DNA of 64,000 nucleotides from Faecalibacterium sp. I4-3-84 (GCF_023347255.1 NZ_CP094466.1:1674001-1738000); one strand, 5' to 3'; counted from the first letter of the stretch, positions 7,723 through 16,144 are shown. Numbers and translations: made by a program. Notes: generated from the sequence alone by a model not told the origin.

Positions 7723-9039
7723 TTACGGGCAGGGGTGGACAAGCGGCTCAATGCCCACGAAACCCCGCACCCTGCGGCCACCGGGCAGATAGATGTTGTT
7801 GGTGGCTTCAAGGTTATAGCGGCGGTCATTCTGGCGCAGTTCTGCGCTGAAACGGATCGCCGATACGCTGTGACAGGCGTTATCTTCGCACCACAGTTTG
7901 TAGATTTCATAGAAATCTTTGGAACTGATGGAGTAGTCTGCCTTAAAGCGGAAGTAGCCCTCAGATTCCATGAAGTCGATGACATTGTTGCTGCTGCGCT
8001 TGATGGTGTCCACGTTGGCAGCAGCTTTGGGGCTGACCGTGAAGCGGAAATCGTTCTGCACCAGCCGGTGCAGCCCTTCCAGACACCAGAGCAGGATGCC
8101 TTCCAACTCGGCGCACATCTTCTCCACAAGGAAGGGGTCATCCATGCGGTCGGTGGGCTTGTCCTTGGTGGTCAGGATGAGCTGGCGGCGAAAGAAGCCA
8201 TCCGAATGGTCGTATAGCGAGGTCAGCGCACCGTTGCCAAAGCAGAGGAACCGGGCGTAGATGTCCCGCTGGTAGCTCTGGACACCCTTGCGCTCCAAGT
8301 CCAGCTTGGCTTCGGCGGTCACGATGGTCTTGATATAATTCGTTTTGGGCAGGGCGTTCATGTCCATGTCATCATCGATCATCAGCAGGCGGCGTTCCAG
8401 ATCGGCGCGGGCAAAGCGATTGTTCTCCACTTTCTGGACGCTGCCATTGCTGGCGGCATCTCCCATGAGCCGTTTCAGTACCAGCCCGATGCGGGACTTG
8501 CCCTCGCCGCCCTTGCCGACAATGAGCATCATCTTCTGCCCCTTGGTGCTGGGGACCAGGCAGTAGCCCAGATATTCCTGTAAGGTGGGGATGTCGGCAT
8601 CGTCCAGCAGCTCGTGCAAAAAGGTCAGCCAGCGGTCAGGGCTGGGTGCTTTTGGGTCGTACTTCACAGGTAGGCGGTTCTGGCAGAACAGGCGGCTCTC
8701 CTGAAAAGAGCCGTCTGGCAGATGGTACACGCCGTTCTGGAGGTGGATGCAGTCCTGTTCGATGGGGAACGGGTCGGAAAAAGCCAGCAGCTTGATGGTC
8801 TCCAGAATGTTGGTGACCTTTTTGGACAGGCCGGAGGTGACATATTCCTCGATGTTCTCCAAGATGCGCTGCTTGATCTCGCTCTCGTCCTCCACCGGAC
8901 CGTCCAGCGTGTACAGCGTACCGTTGACGCATTTCAGCGGCCACTGTTCCAGAAAGGCACGGCCAAACTGGACTTCGTCGATCTTTTTGCCGTTGTACCA
9001 GTCCGGCCATAAGGGGTTGCGGGAAATGTTTTTCTTCAT
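7723..9039 (-). CDS. SF3-type replicative helicase (D5/P4 primase C-terminal family)
   Basis: A 438-residue ATPase of the type that unwinds phage or plasmid origins. Walker A GKGGEGKS is at about residues 175-182, Walker B is LLMIDDDMD, and motif C lies in ARFLCFGNG; this order is diagnostic for SF3 helicases. The N-terminal 150 residues resemble the D5_N region. A winged-helix domain probably forms the C-terminus. The ATG at 9039 has AAAGGAG nine bases upstream. The zinc-finger primase is encoded separately just upstream, so the two together replace a fused primase-helicase. This suggests the excised circle replicates. A copy lies at 36614-37930. Confidence 0.88.
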   Translation of the reverse strand: MKKNISRNPLWPDWYNGKKIDEVQFGRAFLEQWPLKCVNGTLYTLDGPVEDESEIKQRILENIEEYVTSGLSKKVTNILETIKLLAFSDPFPIEQDCIHLQNGVYHLPDGSFQESRLFCQNRLPVKYDPKAPSPDRWLTFLHELLDDADIPTLQEYLGYCLVPSTKGQKMMLIVGKGGEGKSRIGLVLKRLMGDAASNGSVQKVENNRFARADLERRLLMIDDDMDMNALPKTNYIKTIVTAEAKLDLERKGVQSYQRDIYARFLCFGNGALTSLYDHSDGFFRRQLILTTKDKPTDRMDDPFLVEKMCAELEGILLWCLEGLHRLVQNDFRFTVSPKAAANVDTIKRSSNNVIDFMESEGYFRFKADYSISSKDFYEIYKLWCEDNACHSVSAIRFSAELRQNDRRYNLEATNNIYLPGGRRVRGFVGIEPLVHPCP

Positions 9040-9063
9040 AGAGTGGTTCTCCTTTAGAAAAGT

Positions 9064-9098
9064 GAAGTGGTGGGTCTCACGGTGAGACCCACCACTTC
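9064..9098. other. Perfect 16-bp hairpin between primase and helicase genes
   Basis: GAAGTGGTGGGTCTCA (9064-9079) pairs fully with 9083-9098 around three bases. There is no T-run, so it is not a normal terminator. The element 3 copy (about 37955-37989) has one change in the stem. A role in RNA processing, translational control or single-strand replication is possible. Confidence 0.6.
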
Positions 9099-9112
9099 GG
9101 GTGAATAAACTA

Positions 9113-9715
9113 TTAGGCGCACTTTGCCAGAGCAAGGCGGTCGGTGCGCTCCTCCAGCATCAGCAGGTACGACCCGGACAGCAGCCGTGCAGCGGCATCG
9201 GCTTTCTGCTGGGGTGTCCCAAATGCAACGCAGTCCGTCAGGTGCTCGATGGTCTCGGTCATGTGGAGGGCTTCTTCAAACCGTGGGTCATGCGATTCCT
9301 CCGGGGTGGCAGGCTTGTAGCGCTCTCGCCAGTTGTGCAGCAGGTCAAGATAATCGGTCAGCACCCGCAGGCAGTAGGCGATGTCTGCCCACTGCTCGTC
9401 TGTCAGGCCACGCTTGGGCGGCAGCAGGGCGATGGCATTGGCGGGCGGCTTGTCCGGGTCAAGCCCGAAGTCACTTGCGAGCTTCTCGGCGGCTTGCCGG
9501 GGGTTCAGGTCGAACAGTTTGGCGGTGAGGTCGATGGCATCTCCGTTGGCTCCACAGCCAAAGCAATAATAATAGTTGTCGTTCAGCTTCATGCTGGGGT
9601 CGCTGTCGGAATGGAACGGACAGCACACCATGCCATGGCGGTCGGGTTCCATGCCGTACATCTCTCCCACCTGCCGAACGGTGATGGCGGACTTGATCTT
9701 TTGATATAAACTCAA
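9113..9715 (-). CDS. CHC2 zinc-finger primase protein
   Basis: About 200 residues. The N-terminal half is a DnaG-type zinc-binding domain (CCPFHSDSDPSMK, then YYYCFGCGANGDAIDL), which binds template DNA during primer synthesis. The C-terminal half is helical and no TOPRIM catalytic domain is visible, so it may act as an accessory to the helicase. Start choice: an upstream GTG at 9745 lacks a ribosome site, whereas a TTG at 9715 has AAAGGAG five bases before it, so TTG is preferred. It precedes the helicase gene on the same strand. A near-identical copy lies at 38004-38606. Confidence 0.8.
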   Translation of the reverse strand: MSLYQKIKSAITVRQVGEMYGMEPDRHGMVCCPFHSDSDPSMKLNDNYYYCFGCGANGDAIDLTAKLFDLNPRQAAEKLASDFGLDPDKPPANAIALLPPKRGLTDEQWADIAYCLRVLTDYLDLLHNWRERYKPATPEESHDPRFEEALHMTETIEHLTDCVAFGTPQQKADAAARLLSGSYLLMLEERTDRLALAKCA

Positions 9716-10165
9716 AATCTCTCCTTTGGTCAAAGGCTCTGGCACGGATCGTTTTGATCCCTGCCACGTTCAAAGTCACCGGTGTTCCTAAGTGGGAATC
9801 TCGGTGAAGCCGGTCTCCCTTGCTGCCTCCCGACAGGAAATCTTTTTGGACTCTGTGTCGGCCCCATGCAGGGCGCTCGCTCCCCCGATGGGAGGTCTTG
9901 GCGGTCTGGGCAGTTCGGACGGTCATTCTGTTCTCAAGGTTCTGGTATGAAAGATATTTCAGAGGGCTTTCGCGGGAAGCCCTTAATATGTTCGCTGCCG
10001 GGGAGTTAATATGTTTTCTTTCTGTCTATAGGATAGCACCGCAACGGCCGCTGTGCCGTATATCCATAATGTCGGAAAACAGGTGCAGAAACTGCAAAAT
10101 TCCACGCTTATGGACAGAAACCGCCGGAAGTGGTATACTGTGCAAAAAACATCGGAGGTGCGACC
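9716..10165. promoter_or_regulatory. Divergent intergenic region with XRE-gene promoter
   Basis: About 450 bases between the minus-strand replication genes and the plus-strand XRE regulator. TGGACA (10111-10116), 17 bases, TATACT (10134-10139) form a clear promoter for the XRE gene. A short hairpin (AGGGCTT...AAGCCCT) lies near 9965. No convincing gene is seen. The equivalent element 3 region is slightly shorter. Confidence 0.7.
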
Positions 10166-10981
10166 ATGAACATCAAGCTGACACTGGGAGAACGGCTCAA
10201 AGACCTGCGTGTGGAGCGGAATCTGAAGCTGGAAACGCTGGCAGAGCAGACGGGTCTGTCCAAATCGGCACTGTCGAAATACGAAAGCGACGATGTGACC
10301 GACCTCAGCATTTATGCGGTGACAACGCTGGCTGAGTTCTATGGTGTGACCACCGACTACCTGCTGGGTGTGACGGAAAACAAAAAACGCCCAGATGCAG
10401 TCCTTTCGGACTTGCATCTGAGCGATGGCGCAGTGGACGTATTAAGGAATGGAAAATTCAATCATCGGCTGCTGTGTGAGCTGATCGTGCATGAGAATTT
10501 TCAGAGGTTCATGACCGATCTGGAAATCTATGTGGACGGATATGTCAGCGCAAACATTCAAAACCTCAATGCTGGTCTGGAAGCGACCCGGCAAATGCTG
10601 AAAAAGAAGTATGCAGCAGATGAAAACGATTTGTACATGAGCACCTTGAAGCTGGGGCAGATCGATGAAGATGAGTACTTTGGCCGGGTCTTGTACGATG
10701 AGTTGGTGGCCATCCTGAAGAACATCAAGACGGAACACCGCAAGGACAAGACCACTTCGGATGGTTCAATGATCGATAACCTGATGAAGGAACTGGAGGA
10801 TGCACAGAAACATGAAGGGTCTGCGGATGAAAAGAAGATCCGAACGGCATTGAAGGCAATCGGCATCAACTACGATAAGCTGACAGAGGATGAAAGAAAG
10901 CTGATAAAGAAGATCCTTTATAAAACGGCAATGCTGAAACCGGGGACACTTGCAGGCAACCGGGGAAAGCACAGACGTTGA
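10166..10981 (+). CDS. XRE-family regulator of the mobile element
   Basis: A 271-residue protein with an N-terminal Cro/C1-type helix-turn-helix (residues 6-60, including LAEQTGLSKSALSKYES and the typical ending YLLGVTENK). A long helical C-terminal region follows. CGGAGG precedes the ATG at 10166. It is divergent from the replication-mobilization operon, as expected for a switch protein of an integrative element. The ligand or partner is unknown. A copy differing at only a few positions lies at 39022-39837. It is the last gene of the shared core; cargo starts about 300 bases downstream. Confidence 0.85.
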   Translation: MNIKLTLGERLKDLRVERNLKLETLAEQTGLSKSALSKYESDDVTDLSIYAVTTLAEFYGVTTDYLLGVTENKKRPDAVLSDLHLSDGAVDVLRNGKFNHRLLCELIVHENFQRFMTDLEIYVDGYVSANIQNLNAGLEATRQMLKKKYAADENDLYMSTLKLGQIDEDEYFGRVLYDELVAILKNIKTEHRKDKTTSDGSMIDNLMKELEDAQKHEGSADEKKIRTALKAIGINYDKLTEDERKLIKKILYKTAMLKPGTLAGNRGKHRR

Positions 10982-11331
10982 TTATTTACCTTGCGGCTTA
11001 TAGGGGAAAAACGCTGCTGCGGCAGGAAGGAGAACGTACACCATTGGTTCCTCTGCAAGCCTGTGCTGGGTGGGCAAAGACCGTCAACTGCCACGCCCAT
11101 CCGCGCATCCTTCTGCCACAGAACAGGTGCTTGCCGGAGCCTTTCGCAGCCCCTTTTCCGCATCAGCCGGAACCAAGGTGTAACACACTAGACTTTGCAA
11201 GCAAAGTCGTGTGCCAACGAGCGTTCCGCCGCTCTTTGGATTCTTCCCGGCAGGGCACTGGAAAATGGGGTGCCCTGTGCAGCACGGGGCGCATCCGTCA
11301 CCTCGCACAAAAAATTGACTGCAAGTTTTAC
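10982..11331. other. Conserved non-coding stretch with hairpin, at the cargo boundary
   Basis: About 350 bases with no supported gene. It holds the hairpin GACTTTGC-AA-GCAAAGTC (11191-11208), flanked by ACAC and GTGT that extend the stem past a two-base bulge, and preceded by GGTGTAACACAC. The element 3 copy (40044-40061) keeps the stem and changes one loop base. Similarity between the elements stops at 11276/40130. A transfer origin is one possibility; this is inference. Confidence 0.5.
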
Positions 11332-11396
11332 TTGACAATTCGCAGAATATGCACTATCATAGCCATAAGATGAATATAATGTTTATAACGATATAC
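11332..11396 (+). promoter_or_regulatory. Promoter and putative operator of the GntR gene
   Basis: TTGACA (11332-11337), 17 bases, TATCAT (11355-11360). Downstream at 11384-11391 lies TATAACGA within TATA-ACGA-TATA. The same core, TATAACGA, lies in front of the PTS genes at 12348-12355. A shared motif at both promoters is expected for autoregulation plus control of the operon. Confidence 0.7.
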
Positions 11397-11419
11397 TCAA
11401 TTTGAGGGTGAGGTATTCC

Positions 11420-12148
11420 ATGGCAATCAATGATAGTGCTGTCGTCCCGCTTTACCAGCAGGTAAAGGATGACATTCGTGCCGCGATCGAGAGCGGCAAG
11501 TACAAAACCAACGAGAAGATCCCCCCGGAGCCGGAGCTGAGTGCAGAGTACTCGGTCAGCCGCATCACGGTGCGCCGTGCCGTGGAAGAGCTGTGCGCCG
11601 AAGGGTATCTGGTCAAAATGCAGGGGCGGGGCACCTTTGTCAGCAAGCCCCGCATCCATCGTAAGTTTGCCAGCGGCAGAGGAACTGCCAGCTTTACGGA
11701 GACCTGCAAAGAGTACGGCATGGTGCCGGGCGCCCGGCTGCTGAACCGTCAGATCGTGCCGGTGCGTAAGGATGAGGAAGCCTTCTTCCATGTAGGCCCG
11801 GAAGCCTTGCTCATCTATATCCAGCGTCTGCGCACCGCCGATGGTCAGCCGGTGTTTCTGGAAAATCTCTTCCTGCCCTACGAGCCCTACAAGAGCCTGA
11901 TGAGCGAGAATCTCAATGATGTTTCCATGTTTGACACCATTGAGCGCATCTCCGGGCTGCGCCCTGCAACGACCTCCTGCCAGCGTATCGAGGCGGTACG
12001 GGCTTCGGCAGAACAGGCACAGCTGCTCAACCTTTCGCTGGGCGAGCCGCTGCTGTATCTGAACGCCTACTTCCATGACCAATATGACCACCCGCTGTGC
12101 ATCGGGCGGCAGTATTACATTGGAAGCCGGTATATGTTTGAGTTTTAA
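11420..12148 (+). CDS. GntR/HutC-family regulator with UTRA ligand domain
   Basis: A 242-residue repressor-type protein. Residues 8-75 form the GntR winged helix (PLYQQVKDDIRAAIESGKY, then SRITVRRAVEELCAEGYL and GRGTFV). Residues 95-240 form a UTRA/chorismate-lyase-like domain that senses small molecules, often phosphorylated sugars. The ATG at 11420 follows GGTGAGG. It is transcribed with the downstream PTS genes but separated from them by a terminator and a second promoter. Regulators of this type control uptake of amino sugars and fructosamines, fitting the cargo. The effector is probably the phosphorylated PTS product. Confidence 0.88.
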   Translation: MAINDSAVVPLYQQVKDDIRAAIESGKYKTNEKIPPEPELSAEYSVSRITVRRAVEELCAEGYLVKMQGRGTFVSKPRIHRKFASGRGTASFTETCKEYGMVPGARLLNRQIVPVRKDEEAFFHVGPEALLIYIQRLRTADGQPVFLENLFLPYEPYKSLMSENLNDVSMFDTIERISGLRPATTSCQRIEAVRASAEQAQLLNLSLGEPLLYLNAYFHDQYDHPLCIGRQYYIGSRYMFEF

Positions 12149-12165
12149 GGGCAGAATTCTGTCCC

Positions 12166-12204
12166 AAAAGAGCGTCTTTTCCACCCGGAAAAGACGCTCT
12201 TTTT
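12166..12204 (+). terminator. Terminator after the GntR gene
   Basis: AAAAGAGCGTCTTTTCC pairs with the complementary GGAAAAGACGCTCTTTT and is followed by further T. Confidence 0.88.
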
Positions 12205-12298
12205 GTCGTTCCAAGGAGAATTGTTGGTGAAACTGCTAAAATATAGGGGAGATGCTTTGTGCACGTTACCAAAGTAAAGATTTTTTTAGAAAAACCTC

Positions 12299-12359
12299 TT
12301 GACGTCTGTGCAAAATGTGATACTATGTACATGACGATTATGACGTCTATAACGAATAG
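12299..12359 (+). promoter_or_regulatory. Promoter and GntR operator candidate of PTS operon 1
   Basis: TTGACG (12299-12304), 16 bases, TACTAT (12321-12326). CTAT-AACGA-ATAG (12347-12359) is an imperfect palindrome sharing TATAACGA with the GntR promoter. TGACGTCT occurs twice in this region, once over the -35. Confidence 0.65.
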
Positions 12360-12407
12360 GATGATACAGACGCCGAAGAGATGAAGGAAACACAAGAAAG
12401 GTCGTGG

Positions 12408-12836
12408 ATGCGTATGAACCGAATCATTCTTGCTTCGCACGGAGGGCTGTCTGCCGGGATGAAGGACACCGTGCAGATGATCCTTGGCGAGATGCCGAAC
12501 CTTTATGCCCTTGCTACCCTGCGGGATGAGACCGAGCCTATCACGGTAGCGGCACGCCGGCTGCTGGAGGGCTTTGCAGCAGAGGATGCTGTGTACATCG
12601 TGACCGATGTGATGGGCGGCAGCGTGAACAACGAGATGCTGACCCTTCTGCCGGAGTATCCGGCGGTGCACCTGATCTGCGGCATGAACGCTTCTCTGGT
12701 GCTGACCCTTGCTTCCAACGACGAAGCCCTGACACAGGACGAACTGGCCGAGTGCATTGCAGATGCCAAGGCGCAGATCATTGATTGCAACCTGCTGCTG
12801 AAAAACGCAGCCCAAGATGAGGAGGATGACCTATGA
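12408..12836 (+). CDS. PTS mannose-family EIIA component
   Basis: A 142-residue cytoplasmic phosphocarrier that accepts phosphate from HPr on the histidine in ASHGGLSAG (His11 from this start) and passes it to EIIB. The fold pattern, including VTDVMGGSVNNE near residue 66, is that of the EIIA-Man superfamily. Two close ATGs exist (12408 and 12414); the first has AAAGG six bases upstream. The stop codon overlaps the EIIB start (ATGA). It is the first gene of an A-B-C-D PTS operon followed by a SIS deglycase, the gene order known for the gfr glucoselysine/fructoselysine systems. Confidence 0.92.
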   Translation: MRMNRIILASHGGLSAGMKDTVQMILGEMPNLYALATLRDETEPITVAARRLLEGFAAEDAVYIVTDVMGGSVNNEMLTLLPEYPAVHLICGMNASLVLTLASNDEALTQDELAECIADAKAQIIDCNLLLKNAAQDEEDDL

Positions 12837-13300
12837 TCAAATTAGTACGTCTGGACTACCGCCTGCTGCACGGTCAGGTGGTATTCTCGTGGACCGGCCA
12901 TGTGGGCGCACAGCGCATCATCGTGGTGGACGATGACGCTGCCAACGACGAAATGAAAAAGTCCGCCCTGCTGCTAAGCAAGCCTGCCGGTGTCCGGGTG
13001 AACATCTTTACGGTGGACAAGGCCATCGCCAAGATGCCCAAGGTGGAGCAGCTGGACGAGAAGATCATGATGATCTTCGGCAACACCGCTGCCCTGCTCA
13101 AGTTCTGCCAGGCATACCCCAAGATCAAAGAGATCAACTACGGCGCTGTGGCAAACAAGCCCGGCTCCAAGGCCTTTGACCAGTCGGTATTCCTGACCCC
13201 GGAGGAGCAGGCAGACACCCAGAAGCTGCTGGATATGGGCATTAAGATCTACAGCCAGCAGACCCCCACCTTTAAGGTAGTACCCATCGATCACATCTGA
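12833..13300 (+). CDS. PTS mannose-family EIIB component
   Basis: A 155-residue cytoplasmic subunit that phosphorylates the incoming sugar. The phosphorylated residue is His13 in RLLHGQVVFSW, the invariant EIIB-Man motif. Length is normal for a free-standing IIB. It overlaps EIIA by four bases, which suggests translational coupling, and is followed 31 bases later by EIIC with its own GGAGG. Sugar specificity of this family ranges over mannose, fructose, sorbose, amino sugars and fructosamines and cannot be read from IIB alone. Confidence 0.93.
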   Translation: MIKLVRLDYRLLHGQVVFSWTGHVGAQRIIVVDDDAANDEMKKSALLLSKPAGVRVNIFTVDKAIAKMPKVEQLDEKIMMIFGNTAALLKFCQAYPKIKEINYGAVANKPGSKAFDQSVFLTPEEQADTQKLLDMGIKIYSQQTPTFKVVPIDHI

Positions 13301-13331
13301 TCGTAAGGAGATAAGAAGGAGGAATTGACCC

Positions 13332-14141
13332 ATGTTTGTTACCGCACTGCTTCTGGGTCTGGTTGGCGTGTTCTGTATTCTGGACTCGCGCATTCTGGGC
13401 CGCATGAACTTCGAGCGTCCGCTCATCACCTGCACCATCGTCGGTGCGCTGCTGGGTGATCTGCAGACCGGCCTGACCCTTGGCGCATCCATCGAGTTGA
13501 TGAGCCTTGGCATCGTGAACATCGGCGCAGCAGCACCCCCGGACATGAACATGGCTGCCATCATCTGCGCAGCTTTTGCCATCCTGACCGATGCTTCTGC
13601 CGAGACCGCACTGGCGCTGGCCATTCCCATCGCTGTTCTGGGCCAGATGCTGGGCGTGCTGATGCGCACCATCCTGTCCAACCTGACCCACGTTGCCGAC
13701 CACGCCATTGCAGAAGGCAAGTTCCGCAAGGCATGGAGCATGCACATCGTCTGGGGCACGCTGCTGTACAGCCTGATGTACTTTATCCCCATCTTCCTGT
13801 CCGTCTACTTCGGCACGGATCTGGTGCAGAAGATCGTGGCTTTCATCCCCGCATGGCTGACCGATGGCCTGAACCTCGGCAGTAAGTTCCTTACCGCTTA
13901 CGGTATTGCCCTGCTGCTGTCCACCATGCTCAACCGCGACCTGACCGTCTACTTCCTGCTGGGCTTCTTCTTTGTGGGCTATCTGGGTCTGGATGTTACC
14001 GCTGTGGCAATCTTCGCCGCAATTCTGGCTGTGATCCTGACCGGTCTGAAGTATGGCAAGGGCGCACCCGCCGCAGCCGCTGCCGGTGCAGCTGCTGCCA
14101 ACCCGGATTACGACCCGCTGGAAGATGACGACGATCTTTGA
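13332..14141 (+). CDS. PTS mannose-family EIIC component
   Basis: A 269-residue membrane subunit that forms the sugar channel with EIID. Hydrophobic segments fill residues 1-245. The family pattern is present near the start: PLITCTIVGALLGDLQTGLTLGASIELMSLG, a region involved in substrate binding in EIIC-Man. The C-terminus is an unusual Ala/Asp-rich tail (alanine tract followed by an acidic end), probably cytoplasmic and disordered. AGGAGG precedes the ATG. The EIID gene begins 15 bases after its stop. Confidence 0.93.
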   Translation: MFVTALLLGLVGVFCILDSRILGRMNFERPLITCTIVGALLGDLQTGLTLGASIELMSLGIVNIGAAAPPDMNMAAIICAAFAILTDASAETALALAIPIAVLGQMLGVLMRTILSNLTHVADHAIAEGKFRKAWSMHIVWGTLLYSLMYFIPIFLSVYFGTDLVQKIVAFIPAWLTDGLNLGSKFLTAYGIALLLSTMLNRDLTVYFLLGFFFVGYLGLDVTAVAIFAAILAVILTGLKYGKGAPAAAAAGAAAANPDYDPLEDDDDL

Positions 14142-14156
14142 TAGGAGGAAGCTGAA

Positions 14157-14993
14157 ATGAGCAACGCAACCAAGACTGCAAAGCGCAGCGACTTCAAGAA
14201 ATACTTCCAGTTTATGTGGCGTTCCCTGAACATTCAGGCCTCCTGGAACTACGAACGTCAGATGAACATGGGCTTTTTGTACGGCATCGCTCCCACGCTG
14301 GACGAGCTGTACCCCAACGAGAACGACCCCGAGCAGCTGGCGCACAAAAAGGAAGCCTACGAGCGTGAGATGGCGTTCTACAACTGCACCCCCCAGACCA
14401 GTGCCTTTACGCTGGGTCTGGCTGCTTCCATGGAGGAGCAGTACGCCGCCGACCGTGAGAACTTCAACCCGGAGACCATCAACGCCGTCAAGACCTCGCT
14501 GATGGGCCCCCTGTCCGGCGTGGGCGACTCCTTCTTCCAGGGCACTGTCCGCCTGATCGCTTTTGGTCTGGGCATCTCTCTGGCACAGCAGGGCAGCGTT
14601 CTGGGCCCCATTCTGGCTATGATCATCTCCATCGTCCCCTCTGTGCTGGTCACATGGTTTGCCGGTAAGCTGGGCTACACCATGGGCAGCAAGTACCTGA
14701 CCAAGCTCAACGGCGGCATGATGGACAAGTTGATGTACGTCTGCGGCATCGTAGGCCTGATGGTCATTGGTGCCATGGTGGCAAGCATGGTGGGTTTGAC
14801 TACCCCCATTACCTTCGCAAGCACCGGTCTGGTGCTGCAGGATGTGCTGAACAGCATTCTGCCGAACCTTCTGAACCTTGGCATCGTGATGCTGATGTAC
14901 ACCCTGATCCGCAAAAAGGTCAAGACCGGCTGGCTGCTGGGCATCTGCATCGTGGGCGGTGTTGCCATCAACGCCCTTGGTCTGTTGGTGTAA
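14157..14993 (+). CDS. PTS mannose-family EIID component
   Basis: A 278-residue membrane partner of EIIC, unique to the mannose PTS family. The soluble N-terminal half has the family patterns SWNYERQMNMGF (near residue 36) and GPLSGVGDSFFQGT (near residue 119). Hydrophobic segments follow to the C-terminus. Length fits the family. TAGGAGG precedes the start. It ends the transporter part of the operon; the SIS enzyme follows after 87 bases. Confidence 0.93.
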   Translation: MSNATKTAKRSDFKKYFQFMWRSLNIQASWNYERQMNMGFLYGIAPTLDELYPNENDPEQLAHKKEAYEREMAFYNCTPQTSAFTLGLAASMEEQYAADRENFNPETINAVKTSLMGPLSGVGDSFFQGTVRLIAFGLGISLAQQGSVLGPILAMIISIVPSVLVTWFAGKLGYTMGSKYLTKLNGGMMDKLMYVCGIVGLMVIGAMVASMVGLTTPITFASTGLVLQDVLNSILPNLLNLGIVMLMYTLIRKKVKTGWLLGICIVGGVAINALGLLV

Positions 14994-15080
14994 CCGGGTT
15001 TCCGGCTTACATAGATATCCGTACGCCTGTAATTTGTGATTCATCAGAACAAAAAGAAAAATAATTTGGAGGATTGCATT

Positions 15081-16064
15081 ATGTATAACATTGATCTGGC
15101 AAACGTCAAGTCCATCGTGGCAGACATCGTGGCAAAGCACAACGTGGAGAACGTGGCCTTTGTTGGCTGCGGTGCTTCCAAGGCAGAGCTGTACCCCGCA
15201 AAGTACTTCCTGGCAAACTGCAGCAAGAAGCTGCGTGTGGCACACTACACCGCCAACGAGTTCAACTACGATACCCCCGATTGGCTGGGCGACACCACCG
15301 TGGTCATCACCGCTTCTCTGGGCGGCAGCACCCCTGAGACCGTCAAGGCCAACAGCGTGGCAAAGGCTGCCGGTGCAACCGTTGTCAGCGTTACCCACGC
15401 TGCCGGTTCTGCCCTGACCAAGGAAGCTGACTACACCATCGTTCACGGCTTTGAGGCAAACTACGCTGCCAAGCTGGAGAAGATGGGCTACGTTCTGGCA
15501 CTGGCTGTGGAGATCCTGCAGCAGGTGGAAGGCTTCGACAAGTACGACAAGATGATCGAGGGCCTGACCAACGTGTTCGAGGCTGCCGAGAACGCTGCCA
15601 ACTCTGCCCGCAAGTCTGCCAAGGAGTTCGCTGAGAAGTACAAGGACGCTCCCGTCGTCTACGTCATGTCCAGCGGCGCTTCCATGGAGGTCGCTTACTC
15701 CACCTCCATCTGCCTGATGATGGAGATGCAGTGGGTCAACTCCGGCTCCTTCCACAGCGGCGAGTTCTTCCACGGCCCCTTCGAGATCGTGGACAAGGAC
15801 GTGCCCTTCATCCTGCTGATGAACGACGGCAAGACCCGTCCCGTGGATGCCCGCGCACTGACCTTCCTGCACCGCTTCGATGCTCTGACCACCGTTGTGG
15901 ATGCAAAGGATTACGGTCTGGGCAATGCTGTGGACAGCAGCGTCATCACCTACTTCAACCCGCTGATGCACACCGCCGTGTTCCGCGTCTATGCTGAGGA
16001 GCTGTCCTACGTCCGTCAGCATCCGCTGACCCTGCGCCGCTATATGTGGAAGCTGGAGTACTAA
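15081..16064 (+). CDS. SIS-domain deglycase-like enzyme (FrlB/GfrE/GfrF family candidate)
   Basis: A 327-residue cytoplasmic enzyme with two SIS domains that bind phosphosugars. Visible features are the first-domain GCGASKAE and serine-rich SLGGSTPET, and the second-domain SSGASM with SGEFFHGPFEIVD, in which the His-Gly and Glu resemble residues around the active site of fructosamine-6-phosphate deglycases. The C-terminus LRRYMWKLEY resembles the RRYYGGLVEY end of FrlB. The family splits fructoselysine- or glucoselysine-6-phosphate into amino acid and glucose-6-phosphate. Location after EIIABCD supports this. An amino-sugar isomerase/deaminase is the main alternative. The ATG at 15081 has TTTGGAGG; an upstream in-frame ATG lacks a ribosome site. 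Confidence 0.78.
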   Translation: MYNIDLANVKSIVADIVAKHNVENVAFVGCGASKAELYPAKYFLANCSKKLRVAHYTANEFNYDTPDWLGDTTVVITASLGGSTPETVKANSVAKAAGATVVSVTHAAGSALTKEADYTIVHGFEANYAAKLEKMGYVLALAVEILQQVEGFDKYDKMIEGLTNVFEAAENAANSARKSAKEFAEKYKDAPVVYVMSSGASMEVAYSTSICLMMEMQWVNSGSFHSGEFFHGPFEIVDKDVPFILLMNDGKTRPVDARALTFLHRFDALTTVVDAKDYGLGNAVDSSVITYFNPLMHTAVFRVYAEELSYVRQHPLTLRRYMWKLEY

Positions 16065-16096
16065 GCGATCGACCGGGATCAATAGACCCATGCTTG

Positions 16097-16124
16097 GGGG
16101 AGGGGCTTGCCCCTCCCCTTTTTT
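16097..16124 (+). terminator. Terminator after the SIS gene
   Basis: GGGGAGGGG-CTTG-CCCCTCCCC followed by six T. Confidence 0.9.
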
Positions 16125-16144
16125 GATGAAGAGGGAAATGAAGA

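Noticed and set aside
13272-16091. 939-codon minus-strand open frame over the PTS and SIS genes
   Set aside because: It is antisense to five well-identified genes, rich in His, Gln and Gly as shadow frames of GC-rich DNA are, and has no ribosome site or family pattern.
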